Source: a bacterium (lineage in GTDB: Bacteria; Fidelibacterota; Marinisomatia; Marinisomatales; TCS55). Taken from it: 64,000 nt of DNA. Location: NCBI GenBank assembly GCA_004321715.1, contig SGYN01000002.1, positions 1 to 64,000 on the forward strand. Reading direction: 5' to 3'. Under the pieces are notes generated by a model. That model did not search any database. It saw only the letters and a program-made list of their open reading frames with translations, and was not told where the DNA came from. Made by a program: the position numbers and the translations under genes. Position 1 is the first letter of the stretch. Every line of letters starts with the position of its first letter. Positions 40,983 through 50,426 of this stretch are shown piece after piece.

Positions 40983-42149
40983 TTATTCGAGCCAATCAGA
41001 AATGACGACTTGCTCGCCATTCTGCATTTGAACAAGTTTTACTTTGTCTACCCCGGCATGATCATTTCGACTGTATGTAATAGGTGGAAATGTATTTGAT
41101 TTCCATTCATCGAATGACTCTAAGCCCTTAACCAAGCTATTGCGTGTAGGGTTTTTACCAGCACGGCTAAGACCTTCAACTAAAAGCATAGCCGTAGCAA
41201 ATCCATAATAATGGTATAATCCAATGTAAGGTTGAGGAATATCATATTTTTCACAAAGCTCTCTATATAATTTTGGACCAGCTTCATCGGAATTCCACAT
41301 ATATGCCCAGTATGTAGCTGTAAATCCTTCTCCAGCTGATCCTGCCATTTTTCCAACTCTGGCATCAATCGTTGGACCTGTACCATAAAAGTTTGGCTTA
41401 AAATTCATTGCTTCTGCTGTTTTCATTATTACCACAGGTTCCCGAACAATTCCAGCAATAATAACATCTGTTAAACCACCTTTTAATAAATTCATAGTTT
41501 GACCTTTAAAGTCAACAGCTCCACGTTGGTATGATTCCTTTTGAACTGTTACGCCATATTTTAATTCTACTCTGGATATGCCTAAAAGAACGTTCTGACC
41601 ATAATCATCATCTTGATAAACTAATCCGATTTTAGCATCCGAATTCTTTCCAATAATATAATCGACAAGTATTTCTGCTTGTCTATCATATCCAGTGTCC
41701 GTGTGAAAAATTAAATCACCAGCCTGCTTTGTTAAATCAGACATTGTACCAGAATTAGTTGCTGGTGCAATTAAAGGGGTACCTGTTTCTGCTAAAATTG
41801 GTCGGATAGCCTCACATGGTGATGTACCAATAACTTGGAACATACAAAAGACTTGATCTTTTTCAATTAGCTTCTTTGTTGCAGCAACTGCCTTTTGTGG
41901 ATTATACTGATGATCTTCAATAAGCATTTTAATACTTCTTCCATTTACTCCACCTTGATCGTTAATGTATTTAAAATACATATTTGATCCATTCGGTATA
42001 ATCGCACCTAGCTCCTTCATTGGCCCACTAAGATCTTGAACATTTCCAATAAGAATTTCAGAATCTGTAATCCCAGGCGAAGGTGCACGCTTTACACAGC
42101 CTGGACCAAAAAGTCCAATAACTATAAGAACTCCTATTATTTTTTTCAT
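40983..42149 (-). CDS. livK: ABC transporter substrate-binding lipoprotein, LivK/HAAT family
   Basis: Lipobox LFGPGC; SEILIGNVQDLSGPMKELGAIIPNGSNMYFKYINDQGGVNGR. Confidence 0.92.
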   Translation of the reverse strand: MKKIIGVLIVIGLFGPGCVKRAPSPGITDSEILIGNVQDLSGPMKELGAIIPNGSNMYFKYINDQGGVNGRSIKMLIEDHQYNPQKAVAATKKLIEKDQVFCMFQVIGTSPCEAIRPILAETGTPLIAPATNSGTMSDLTKQAGDLIFHTDTGYDRQAEILVDYIIGKNSDAKIGLVYQDDDYGQNVLLGISRVELKYGVTVQKESYQRGAVDFKGQTMNLLKGGLTDVIIAGIVREPVVIMKTAEAMNFKPNFYGTGPTIDARVGKMAGSAGEGFTATYWAYMWNSDEAGPKLYRELCEKYDIPQPYIGLYHYYGFATAMLLVEGLSRAGKNPTRNSLVKGLESFDEWKSNTFPPITYSRNDHAGVDKVKLVQMQNGEQVVISDWLE

Positions 42150-42170
42150 AATAACTCCTCCTCTTAATTA

Positions 42171-43202
42171 TTACGTAAATCGTTGTCTTGGATTAAAGGG
42201 AAATAATTTCCAATATATGCGCATTTTAAGCCACATACCATATAAACCCATGGGTTGGAATATAATAAACAAAAACATAATAAGTCCGAAAATCAATGAT
42301 TGAATATCGCCAGCTTGAGTATTAAATATTAATTGAATTTGATCTTCAATTAATGGCACAAATAAATTATCTAATAATACAATAAATAGAGATCCTAGCA
42401 CGGCTCCATAAATAGAGCTAGCTCCGCCAACAAGCACCATAATTATAAAATATATCGATAATAATATGTCAAAATGGTCTGTAGAAATAAATGAGCTAGT
42501 ATGCGCAAATAATACACCGGCGAACCCTGCGAATAGACCTGAAATAAAAAATGCTAACATTTTATATTGAGATAAATTTATCCCAGAAGCCTCAGCGGCC
42601 TGTTCAGAGTCTCTTATTGCCATAAAAGATCTACCTATTTTTGATGTTGCAATACGACGACCAATTACTATAGCAATAATTACAAACGTATATATCAAAT
42701 AATAATTATCCCAATCTGATTTGATTGTATACCCAAAAAGTACTGGAGAAGACACTTCTAGTCCCGCTGATCCTTGAGTCCAATCACGAAAAGAAATAAT
42801 AATTCTTTTAACAATGAATCCAAAACCCATTGTGGTAAGGCCTAAGTACATACCTGAGATTCTCAAAGCAGGGAAACCAATTATAAAACCAAATATGCCT
42901 ACGATAATTGGCGAGAATATTAAGGATAATGAAAAAGGAACTCCTAACTGATCAACCATTATAGCTGAAGTATAGGCCCCAACTGCCAAGAATGCAGCAT
43001 GTCCAAGAGATACAAGTCCTGTAAACCCACTGAGGAGATCTAAACCTACATTTAATATGATATATATACCTGCCAAATTCAGAACGAATAAATAATATTT
43101 ATAACTAAATGTGACACCTTTTAAAATAACAGGTAGTAAGAAAACAAATATAATTAGGATGGGAATCCAATAAAGATTCTCGTGCTCATAACGATCTTTC
43201 AT
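42171..43202 (-). CDS. livM: Branched-chain amino acid-type ABC permease
   Basis: LDLLSGFTGLVSLGHAAFLAVGAYTSA, AIRDSEQAAEASGINLSQYKMLAFFISGLFAGFAGVL. Confidence 0.93.
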   Translation of the reverse strand: MKDRYEHENLYWIPILIIFVFLLPVILKGVTFSYKYYLFVLNLAGIYIILNVGLDLLSGFTGLVSLGHAAFLAVGAYTSAIMVDQLGVPFSLSLIFSPIIVGIFGFIIGFPALRISGMYLGLTTMGFGFIVKRIIISFRDWTQGSAGLEVSSPVLFGYTIKSDWDNYYLIYTFVIIAIVIGRRIATSKIGRSFMAIRDSEQAAEASGINLSQYKMLAFFISGLFAGFAGVLFAHTSSFISTDHFDILLSIYFIIMVLVGGASSIYGAVLGSLFIVLLDNLFVPLIEDQIQLIFNTQAGDIQSLIFGLIMFLFIIFQPMGLYGMWLKMRIYWKLFPFNPRQRFT

Positions 43203-44131
43203 TACACTTTTTTCACTTTCTCAACTCCGAATAAGCCATCTGGCTTTACCATTAAAACTGCAATAAGTACAAACCAGGCAATAATATCATTTATTTCCTT
43301 TATCCACTCAAAATGAAATGATAAAGTACCCAAACTAATAGTTTCAATTACACCAAGAATTACTCCACCTACAATTGCTCCTGGAATTGACCCAAAGCCT
43401 CCTAAAACTGCTGCTGGAAATGCTTTTAAGCCTAAAAACCCCATTGTTGTATCCAATAATGCAATTCTTGGTGCAAGTAAAACACCGCTTATTGTTGCTA
43501 CTAAGGCAGAAAAAATCCATACCAAAGCATATATTTTTTTTATAGGTATACCCATAAGTTGTGCAGCAATCGGGTCTTCAGACGTCGCCTGCATTGCTAT
43601 CCCCCATTTTGTATAATGGAAAATAAAATAAAAAATAACAACCAAAGTAATTGCACTACCAATAATAAATAAATCAAGAATAGATATAACTATAGTTCCA
43701 AATGTTATTGAACCACCACCAAAAGGAGATATGGGCATTAATGCAATAGGTCCAGCAATCATTGCAACCAATGCGCGCATAATTATGGCCAAACTTAGAG
43801 TAGCCATTATTACGGAAAAGATTGGTTGATCTTTCAACGGTCGATTAATAATGAAATCAAGAAAAAAGCCAAATAATACGGAAAAAATTATACTGCAAGT
43901 CAATGCAACGATAAAGGTCCAAGCACTTGGCTCTCCACTATTAGATAAAAAAGTAGATACAAAATAAAAGTTGACGTAAGCGCCTACCATCATTAGATCT
44001 CCTTGTGCAAAATTAACGACCTCTGTGGCTTTATATATCATGGTAAAACCCAAAGCAATAAGAGCATATATTGATCCTAACGCAATGCCACTAATTACCT
44101 CTTGGCTAATACCTGAGAAGATATCTGTCAT
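43202..44131 (-). CDS. livH: Branched-chain amino acid-type ABC permease
   Basis: GIALGSIYALIALGFTMIYKATEVVNFAQGDLMMVGAY, SEDPIAAQLMGIPIKKIYALVW. Confidence 0.93.
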   Translation of the reverse strand: MTDIFSGISQEVISGIALGSIYALIALGFTMIYKATEVVNFAQGDLMMVGAYVNFYFVSTFLSNSGEPSAWTFIVALTCSIIFSVLFGFFLDFIINRPLKDQPIFSVIMATLSLAIIMRALVAMIAGPIALMPISPFGGGSITFGTIVISILDLFIIGSAITLVVIFYFIFHYTKWGIAMQATSEDPIAAQLMGIPIKKIYALVWIFSALVATISGVLLAPRIALLDTTMGFLGLKAFPAAVLGGFGSIPGAIVGGVILGVIETISLGTLSFHFEWIKEINDIIAWFVLIAVLMVKPDGLFGVEKVKKV

Positions 44132-44472
44132 CTAGTTGTTGCCTTCCCTCTCAATACTCTATTACCATTTTGGTTGGTTACTTCAATATCAATTTCAGCA
44201 TTATTCATTTCACTTTCGAAATTGAGTTCATCACCAGGCAATACAGGATTTAAAAAACGAACTTTAAAAGTTTCCACTTTAGAAGGATGATCATTTTTAA
44301 TAATATGTTTCGCTGTTAAACCCATTGTGCACATACCTTGAAGAATAATATCGGGTAAACCATTCGCTTGCGCAAATTCGCGATCAATGTGAATAAGATT
44401 AAAATCTAAGCTTGCTCCAGCATAGAAATATGGCATGTATTTACCAATTCTAATTTTTGATTTTTCTTTAAT
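44128..44472 (-). CDS. MaoC-like hot-dog hydratase (C-terminal-type subunit), probable non-AUG start
   Basis: FYAGASLDFNLIHIDREFAQANGLPDIILQGMCTMG; track ATG at 44436 would start inside the fold; frame is open to 44472 behind AGGGGAG. Confidence 0.75.
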   Translation of the reverse strand: MKEKSKIRIGKYMPYFYAGASLDFNLIHIDREFAQANGLPDIILQGMCTMGLTAKHIIKNDHPSKVETFKVRFLNPVLPGDELNFESEMNNAEIDIEVTNQNGNRVLRGKATTR

Positions 44473-44477
44473 TTGTA

Positions 44478-44927
44478 TTACTCCCCTCTAATAATCAATC
44501 TATAAGTTGCGGTACAAACTAACTTATCGTTTTGATTTGTAGAAGTAGTCATAATCTCTATAACCTGGTTATCTTTGCCAGAACGATTCGTTTTATTAAA
44601 ATGTTTTACTACTTCAGCGGTTGTATGGATACGATCTCCCGCACGAGCAGGATCTCCAAAATTATATTCTTGTTCTCCATGTACTAATCTGGGTACGAGT
44701 TTAGAAAATTGAGAATCTAAATAAAGATTCTTTAATGCTGGCTGGCAATAAATTGCTGCAAATGTTGGAGGGGCAAATGGATGCCCACCATCAAGAGATT
44801 TTACAAAGTCACGGTCAGTATAATGGGGGTTTTTATCTCCCATTACCTCAACGAATTCTTTTATTTTTTCAAAACTGATTTCATAATCAGCTTCATATTT
44901 TTTCCCAATAATATTATTAGTTGACAT
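44478..44927 (-). CDS. MaoC-like N-terminal (FAS1-type) dehydratase subunit
   Basis: IGKKYEADYEISFEKIKEFVEVMGDKNPHYTD, FAPPTFAAI, LVHGEQEYNFGDPARAGDRIHTTAEV. Confidence 0.85.
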   Translation of the reverse strand: MSTNNIIGKKYEADYEISFEKIKEFVEVMGDKNPHYTDRDFVKSLDGGHPFAPPTFAAIYCQPALKNLYLDSQFSKLVPRLVHGEQEYNFGDPARAGDRIHTTAEVVKHFNKTNRSGKDNQVIEIMTTSTNQNDKLVCTATYRLIIRGE

Positions 44928-45002
44928 ATATATTTTTAGTAATCAAATAATTTACAAATCAATTGCCAATAAATAAATCATCGGTTACAATGAAAGAAAA
45001 AA

Positions 45003-45278
45003 CTATAATTTCTCAACAATTTTAGCCATTTCAATACAGGCAGATGTTACCCCACCTTTATCGTGAGATGTAAAACTAACTGACACTTCACACCATCCCA
45101 CAAGTAAATCTGGGTGGTGATTTAATTCTTCGGCTTTATCAGCTAAAATATTTACAAATTTTATTCCATCCATATAATTATCGAAATGATAGGATTTGGT
45201 TATCTTATTATTTTCAAAAACCCATCCATCCATATTATCTAATTCATCACTTATTTGTTTACTCTTTAATAGACTCAT
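45003..45278 (-). CDS. phhB: Pterin-4a-carbinolamine dehydratase
   Basis: WVFENNKITKSYHFDNYMDGIKFVNILADKAEELNHHPDLLVGWCEVSVSFTSHDKGGVT. Confidence 0.93.
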   Translation of the reverse strand: MSLLKSKQISDELDNMDGWVFENNKITKSYHFDNYMDGIKFVNILADKAEELNHHPDLLVGWCEVSVSFTSHDKGGVTSACIEMAKIVEKL

Positions 45279-46666
45279 GTTAATTCCATTCTTTTTAATT
45301 CACGCATTGATACAAACAACCAATAACAAGCAATTATAAATGCAACTACTGTAGAAATCATCATTGCATACCATACCCATTCTACGGTCTTTCCCATTTT
45401 AAAAATAAAAACTAAGGCCAATGGGGCTGAAACTCCTAATACTCTTATTATTGTAATCACTAATACTGGTAATCCTTTTCCTAACCCTTGAAGCACACGT
45501 CCTGTAGTAATTCCTACAGCAATTAAGGGATACACAAATGCAAATAATCTTAAAAATGTTACGGCAACATTAATAATTACAATCTCTGATGTAAAGAATC
45601 CTATAATATTTGGTGCAAATATATAAAGAAGAAAAGACATTGCTACAGTTATTGAGAATGCAGCAATAATGCCATATTTAACTGTATATCGTAGAATATC
45701 AAACCTCTTTGCCCCATAAAACATACCCACAAGAGTAGTTAATGATGCAGCTATAGAAAATATTGGTAAAAAAACTAGCATATCTATTCGGCCTGCTACT
45801 TGATAAGCTGCAACAGTATCAGATGAAAAATAAATTAATATTCTATTAAAAACTCCCTGTCCAACAGCCATTACAATCATTGAAAGAGATGCTGGTAAAC
45901 CCACTTTAATTATATCCCATATAATCAATCGAGAAAATGAAAAATCTTTAATACGAAAAGTTATATAAGCATGCTCCTTTACAAATAACATGTAAATAAA
46001 TACAAAAAAAACAATGCATTGGCTAATTACTGTTGCTATTGCGGCGCCTCTTACACCCATCCCAAATCCAATTCCACCAAAATTATCCAAATCAAAAATA
46101 AATAATGGATCCAGTATTATATTTAAAATAGTTCCTAATCCAGCAACTAACATAGGTAGTTTCATATCTCCTTCACCTGCCAAAATAGAACGGAAAAAAC
46201 CTGAGAAAACCATAAATGGAAGCCCAACGCTTAATACTTTTAGATAATCCCAAGCTAAAGAAAGTATTGTTCCAGATGCGCCAAAAATAAATAATATTTT
46301 TTTTCCAAATATTACGACAACAATAAATAATATTAAGCTAATCAAAGATGCAATTACAATTGCATGCTCAGCGCTATTATCAGCCCCTGATTTATCATTC
46401 TTGCCAATGAACCTTGCTATTGAAGCGGTTACACCTGTACCCAACCCCATGGTCAAGCCTAATGCAAGAAAAAAAAGCGGCATATTAAATGCTATACCTG
46501 CAATAGCCTCTCCTCCTAGCTTACCAATAAATATCATATCTACAATATTATAGAATGTTTGAATTCCCATACCTGCCATGATTGGAATGGCAAGAGTCCA
46601 TAAAGCTTTAGAGGGATTTGAAAGGAAATGATTTAAACGTGATTCTTCTTTTTGCCCCACTTCCAT
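45275..46666 (-). CDS. MATE-family efflux transporter
   Basis: LWTLAIPIMAGMGIQTFYNIVDMIFIGKLGGEAIAGIAFNMPLF; 12 TM. Confidence 0.93.
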   Translation of the reverse strand: MEVGQKEESRLNHFLSNPSKALWTLAIPIMAGMGIQTFYNIVDMIFIGKLGGEAIAGIAFNMPLFFLALGLTMGLGTGVTASIARFIGKNDKSGADNSAEHAIVIASLISLILFIVVVIFGKKILFIFGASGTILSLAWDYLKVLSVGLPFMVFSGFFRSILAGEGDMKLPMLVAGLGTILNIILDPLFIFDLDNFGGIGFGMGVRGAAIATVISQCIVFFVFIYMLFVKEHAYITFRIKDFSFSRLIIWDIIKVGLPASLSMIVMAVGQGVFNRILIYFSSDTVAAYQVAGRIDMLVFLPIFSIAASLTTLVGMFYGAKRFDILRYTVKYGIIAAFSITVAMSFLLYIFAPNIIGFFTSEIVIINVAVTFLRLFAFVYPLIAVGITTGRVLQGLGKGLPVLVITIIRVLGVSAPLALVFIFKMGKTVEWVWYAMMISTVVAFIIACYWLFVSMRELKRMELT

Positions 46667-46718
46667 AACCGCGAATTTATGATTAATGTCCTATGGAAAT
46701 AGGAAAAAACAAAAATAA

Positions 46719-48521
46719 TTAAATTGGATTAAATGGCCACAATTTAGGAAGTAATAAAATTGCCATGATCCACAATGTAATCGATAAAGGGAGACCAATT
46801 TTTATATAATCTGAAAATTTATAACCGCCTGGACCATATACCATTAGGTTTGTTTGATAACCAATTGGTGTAATAAAGGATGCGGAGGCAGCAAAACATA
46901 TAGCAAATATAAAAGGTCTTGGATCTAATCCAAGCTTTGTAGATGCAGATATAGCTATTGGGGTCATAATAATTGCAGTAGCTGCATTTGATGAAACCTC
47001 AGTTAAAATCATTGAGATTAAATATATCATTGCTAATAAGAATATTGCCTGTTTATCATCTGGCATATTTTTTAATAAGTTAATTAAAGTATCTCCAATT
47101 AATTGTGCAGTACCACTGGACTCAATCGCTATCCCAAGAGGAATCAGGCATCCTATTAAAACAATAATTTGCCAATTAATTGAATTATATGCCTCTAAAG
47201 GAGAAATAACTTTAAACATTAGAATAATTGCCAAACCAATAATTGCAGCTTTTAATATAGGCATAATTGATAAAGCTGCTAATAAAACTACTCCCACTAT
47301 AACTACAATACTCATCCACCAAAAACGATGTTTTCTTAATGATCGATCTAATTGAGTTAACAATATAAATCGACCTGAATCACTCATCTCTTTAATTTTA
47401 TTTTTAGGCCCATAGATTAATAATGTGTCAAAAGCTCGTAACATAACATGGGCTATTTTCTTTTTAACAATTCCTCCTTCACGTCTTATAGCTAAAACGA
47501 AACTTCCAAACCTTCTGCGAAAATTAGCATCTTTTAATGATTTACCAATTAAATCAGATTGATTGGTAACTAAACATTCTACAAGTAGGTTTTCTTCCTT
47601 TATTAATTCTTCCTGATTCAATTTTTCATCAGTCAACATGAAAACTTGCTCAACTTCTTTCATGCGAAAGAAATTTTCTACTGAACCTCTAACTAGTAAT
47701 ATATCTTCTTCTTTTAATGGTGTTTCTCTTAAATTTTTTGATAAGAGTTTTTTTCCTCTTTGAATTCCTAAAATTGTTATGTCATAATTTCTATTAATAC
47801 CTCTATCCAAGGTAGTTACACCAATCAAAGGTGAACCAGCCCCTATCTTGAACTCAGTTAAGTATCCACCCATATGATAACTCTTTGTTAAGCTAGAAGT
47901 AACTGTTCTTGAGGGAAGAAAACGGTAAGCAAAAAATATTATATATATTAATCCGATAACTAATATAAAAATACCATATTTAGAAAATTCAAACATACCT
48001 AATGGAGTAAAATCACCACTATCTGTATAGATTGAGTTAACAATTAAATTTGTTGAAGTTCCAACTAATGTTAAAGTGCCTCCCAATATAGCAGAAAAGC
48101 TTAAAGGCATTAAAACTTTTGAAGGACTTATGTGATATTTTTCAGCCATACGGATTGTTACTGGCATAAATATTGCTACTATTGCAGTATTATTTATTAA
48201 GGCAGATGAAATTGCAATAGATACTAAATATATGGATAATCCTCCAATTAATGATTTACTAACAAGCCGATTTATTCTGATTACTAAATATTCTAAAACT
48301 CCTGTTTTTTGTAAAGCATGACTCAATACAAATAGAATAGCAATAGTTATTACTGCAGGATTAGAAAAACCAGACACCCCTTCAATAGGATTAAGTTGGC
48401 CAGTTACTAATAATAAACTTAAAACAACTAAGGCAACTACATCCATTGGCAATAATTCACTAACAAACAAAATAAATGCCAACAGAATAACAAATAAAAC
48501 AATAAAAATATCAATAGTCAT
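46719..48521 (-). CDS. SLC13-family transporter with cytoplasmic RCK_C (TrkA-C) domains
   Basis: INNTAIVAIFMPVTIRMAEKYHISPSKVLMPLSFSAILGGTLTLVGTSTNLIVN; central TrkA-C-like region IGAGSPLIGVTTLDRGINRNYDITILGIQRGKKLL. Confidence 0.92.
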   Translation of the reverse strand: MTIDIFIVLFVILLAFILFVSELLPMDVVALVVLSLLLVTGQLNPIEGVSGFSNPAVITIAILFVLSHALQKTGVLEYLVIRINRLVSKSLIGGLSIYLVSIAISSALINNTAIVAIFMPVTIRMAEKYHISPSKVLMPLSFSAILGGTLTLVGTSTNLIVNSIYTDSGDFTPLGMFEFSKYGIFILVIGLIYIIFFAYRFLPSRTVTSSLTKSYHMGGYLTEFKIGAGSPLIGVTTLDRGINRNYDITILGIQRGKKLLSKNLRETPLKEEDILLVRGSVENFFRMKEVEQVFMLTDEKLNQEELIKEENLLVECLVTNQSDLIGKSLKDANFRRRFGSFVLAIRREGGIVKKKIAHVMLRAFDTLLIYGPKNKIKEMSDSGRFILLTQLDRSLRKHRFWWMSIVVIVGVVLLAALSIMPILKAAIIGLAIILMFKVISPLEAYNSINWQIIVLIGCLIPLGIAIESSGTAQLIGDTLINLLKNMPDDKQAIFLLAMIYLISMILTEVSSNAATAIIMTPIAISASTKLGLDPRPFIFAICFAASASFITPIGYQTNLMVYGPGGYKFSDYIKIGLPLSITLWIMAILLLPKLWPFNPI

Positions 48522-48558
48522 GATATGTTAAATAATAGTAATAATGATTAATTAAATA

Positions 48559-50265
48559 CTAATCTTTTACTTCATCTATTTGTTCAGGATCTAAGAAGCC
48601 TTCAGCATATTTTAGATAAATCTTTTCCTTAACAAAAACATCAAACAATTCCGCATCAATATGAGCATCATTTTTCATAAAGCCCAATATTCTCATTGCT
48701 TGACTTAAAGTTTTACCTTTTTTATAAGGTCTATCTCTAGCTGTTAAAGCTTCAAAAATATCAGCAATTGCCATAATTTTTGCTTGGACAGACATTTCTC
48801 CATGATTTAACCCTTTTGGATAGCCAGTACCATCAAGCTTTTCATGGTGTCCTCCAGCAAATTCAGGCACATTTCTTAAATGTTTAGGATAAGGAAGTTG
48901 TTCAAGCATTTCAATGGTAACTACAATATGATCATTTATAACTTTTCTTTCTTCAGGAGTTAATGTCCCTCTACTTATACAAAGATTATATACTTCATTA
49001 TCACTTAAAAATGATTTTATGCTTCCATTATTTTTATAACGATATGACGAAATTTTCTTCACTCTATCTTTTCTATCCTGGGACATAAATTCTCCACCAA
49101 AATTGGACTCTTCAATAAAGGTCTTATCTTCATCAAATTGTTTAATCTTTTTCAAATAAATAATTCTCGCTTTTTTTACAGCTTCTTTTTTATCTATTTC
49201 AGATAAAGTATCTTTTTTATGAATAGATAATTGTTTTTTTAAAAATTTTATTTCTTCATCTCTTTTTAAAACTTCAAAACGAGTTGCTACCATATGAATT
49301 CTATCATAGATGGTTTCCAATTTAGTACTCTTATCCACAACATATTCCGGAGTGGCTACTTTTCCACAATCATGCAGCCAAGCTGCAATTTTTAATTCAT
49401 ACATTTCTTTATCTGAAAAATTAATATTAGAAAATGGTCCATGATCCATACCATTTACTGATTCAGCTAGCATCATGGTTATTTCTGGTACACGAGAACA
49501 GTGCCCTCCTGTGTAGGGTGATTTTGCATCAATCGCTGAGGCAATTAGTTTAATAAATGATTCAAATAATATCTCAAGATCTTTAATTAGATTTTGATTT
49601 GTAATTGCCACTGCAGCTTGACTTGATAGAGCCTCTACATTTTTTTGTATTCTTTCAGAGAAGGTGATTACTTTATTTGATTTTATATCTTGAGCATTTA
49701 ACAACTGAAGAACGCCAATTATTTCATTTTCATGGTTTTTTAGTGGAACTGTTAAAAAAGACTTCGATCTATAACCAGTTTTTTCATCAAAAGCTTTTGT
49801 GCCAGAAAAATCAAACCCTTTTGCTTTATAAGCATCAGGAATATTGATGGTTTTACCATTAATTGCTGCATTCGCAGCAATCATGTTTTCATTAGGCTTA
49901 CCATTATCATATAATTTAACAGGATAAAATGGTATATCTTTTCCAGATGTTCCACCCATATGGACATCAAGTGAGTCAGTAATCATAATAGAAAATCTTA
50001 GTCGCTGATCATCAGTCATCATGTAGAGTGTGCCTCCATCAGCATTTGAGATTCTTTTAGCTTCAAGTAAAATCATCTCTAATAATTTTTCCATATCTCT
50101 TTCTTTCGAAAGAGCCAATCCTATATCAGACATATTTGATATTTGGCTCTGCAAACTATCAATATATCTTCGGACATTTGAAGGTATTGAATCAAGCATT
50201 TCATTAATTTCAGCTTGAGAGAACAATACCTGCTTTCTTTTATCTATTCCATTATTACTTGACAT
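48559..50265 (-). CDS. GAF-HD-GYP domain protein (putative cyclic-di-GMP phosphodiesterase)
   Basis: GAF: LLEMILLEAKRISNADGGTLYMMT; HD: AAWLHDCGKVATPEYVVDK; GYP: GGHHEKLDGTGYPKGL. Confidence 0.9.
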   Translation of the reverse strand: MSSNNGIDKRKQVLFSQAEINEMLDSIPSNVRRYIDSLQSQISNMSDIGLALSKERDMEKLLEMILLEAKRISNADGGTLYMMTDDQRLRFSIMITDSLDVHMGGTSGKDIPFYPVKLYDNGKPNENMIAANAAINGKTINIPDAYKAKGFDFSGTKAFDEKTGYRSKSFLTVPLKNHENEIIGVLQLLNAQDIKSNKVITFSERIQKNVEALSSQAAVAITNQNLIKDLEILFESFIKLIASAIDAKSPYTGGHCSRVPEITMMLAESVNGMDHGPFSNINFSDKEMYELKIAAWLHDCGKVATPEYVVDKSTKLETIYDRIHMVATRFEVLKRDEEIKFLKKQLSIHKKDTLSEIDKKEAVKKARIIYLKKIKQFDEDKTFIEESNFGGEFMSQDRKDRVKKISSYRYKNNGSIKSFLSDNEVYNLCISRGTLTPEERKVINDHIVVTIEMLEQLPYPKHLRNVPEFAGGHHEKLDGTGYPKGLNHGEMSVQAKIMAIADIFEALTARDRPYKKGKTLSQAMRILGFMKNDAHIDAELFDVFVKEKIYLKYAEGFLDPEQIDEVKD

Positions 50266-50426
50266 TTATTTCTCCTAAAAAGAAAAGTTAAATATAAATT
50301 ACATCAAGGGCGCCATATCCTCAATGTGAATATTTTATAATCAATAATTATTTATTTTAACCTCTATTTATTAAATTCATTTAAATTGTATTAAATCTAT
50401 TATTAATAGTTGGAAGGAACTAGACT

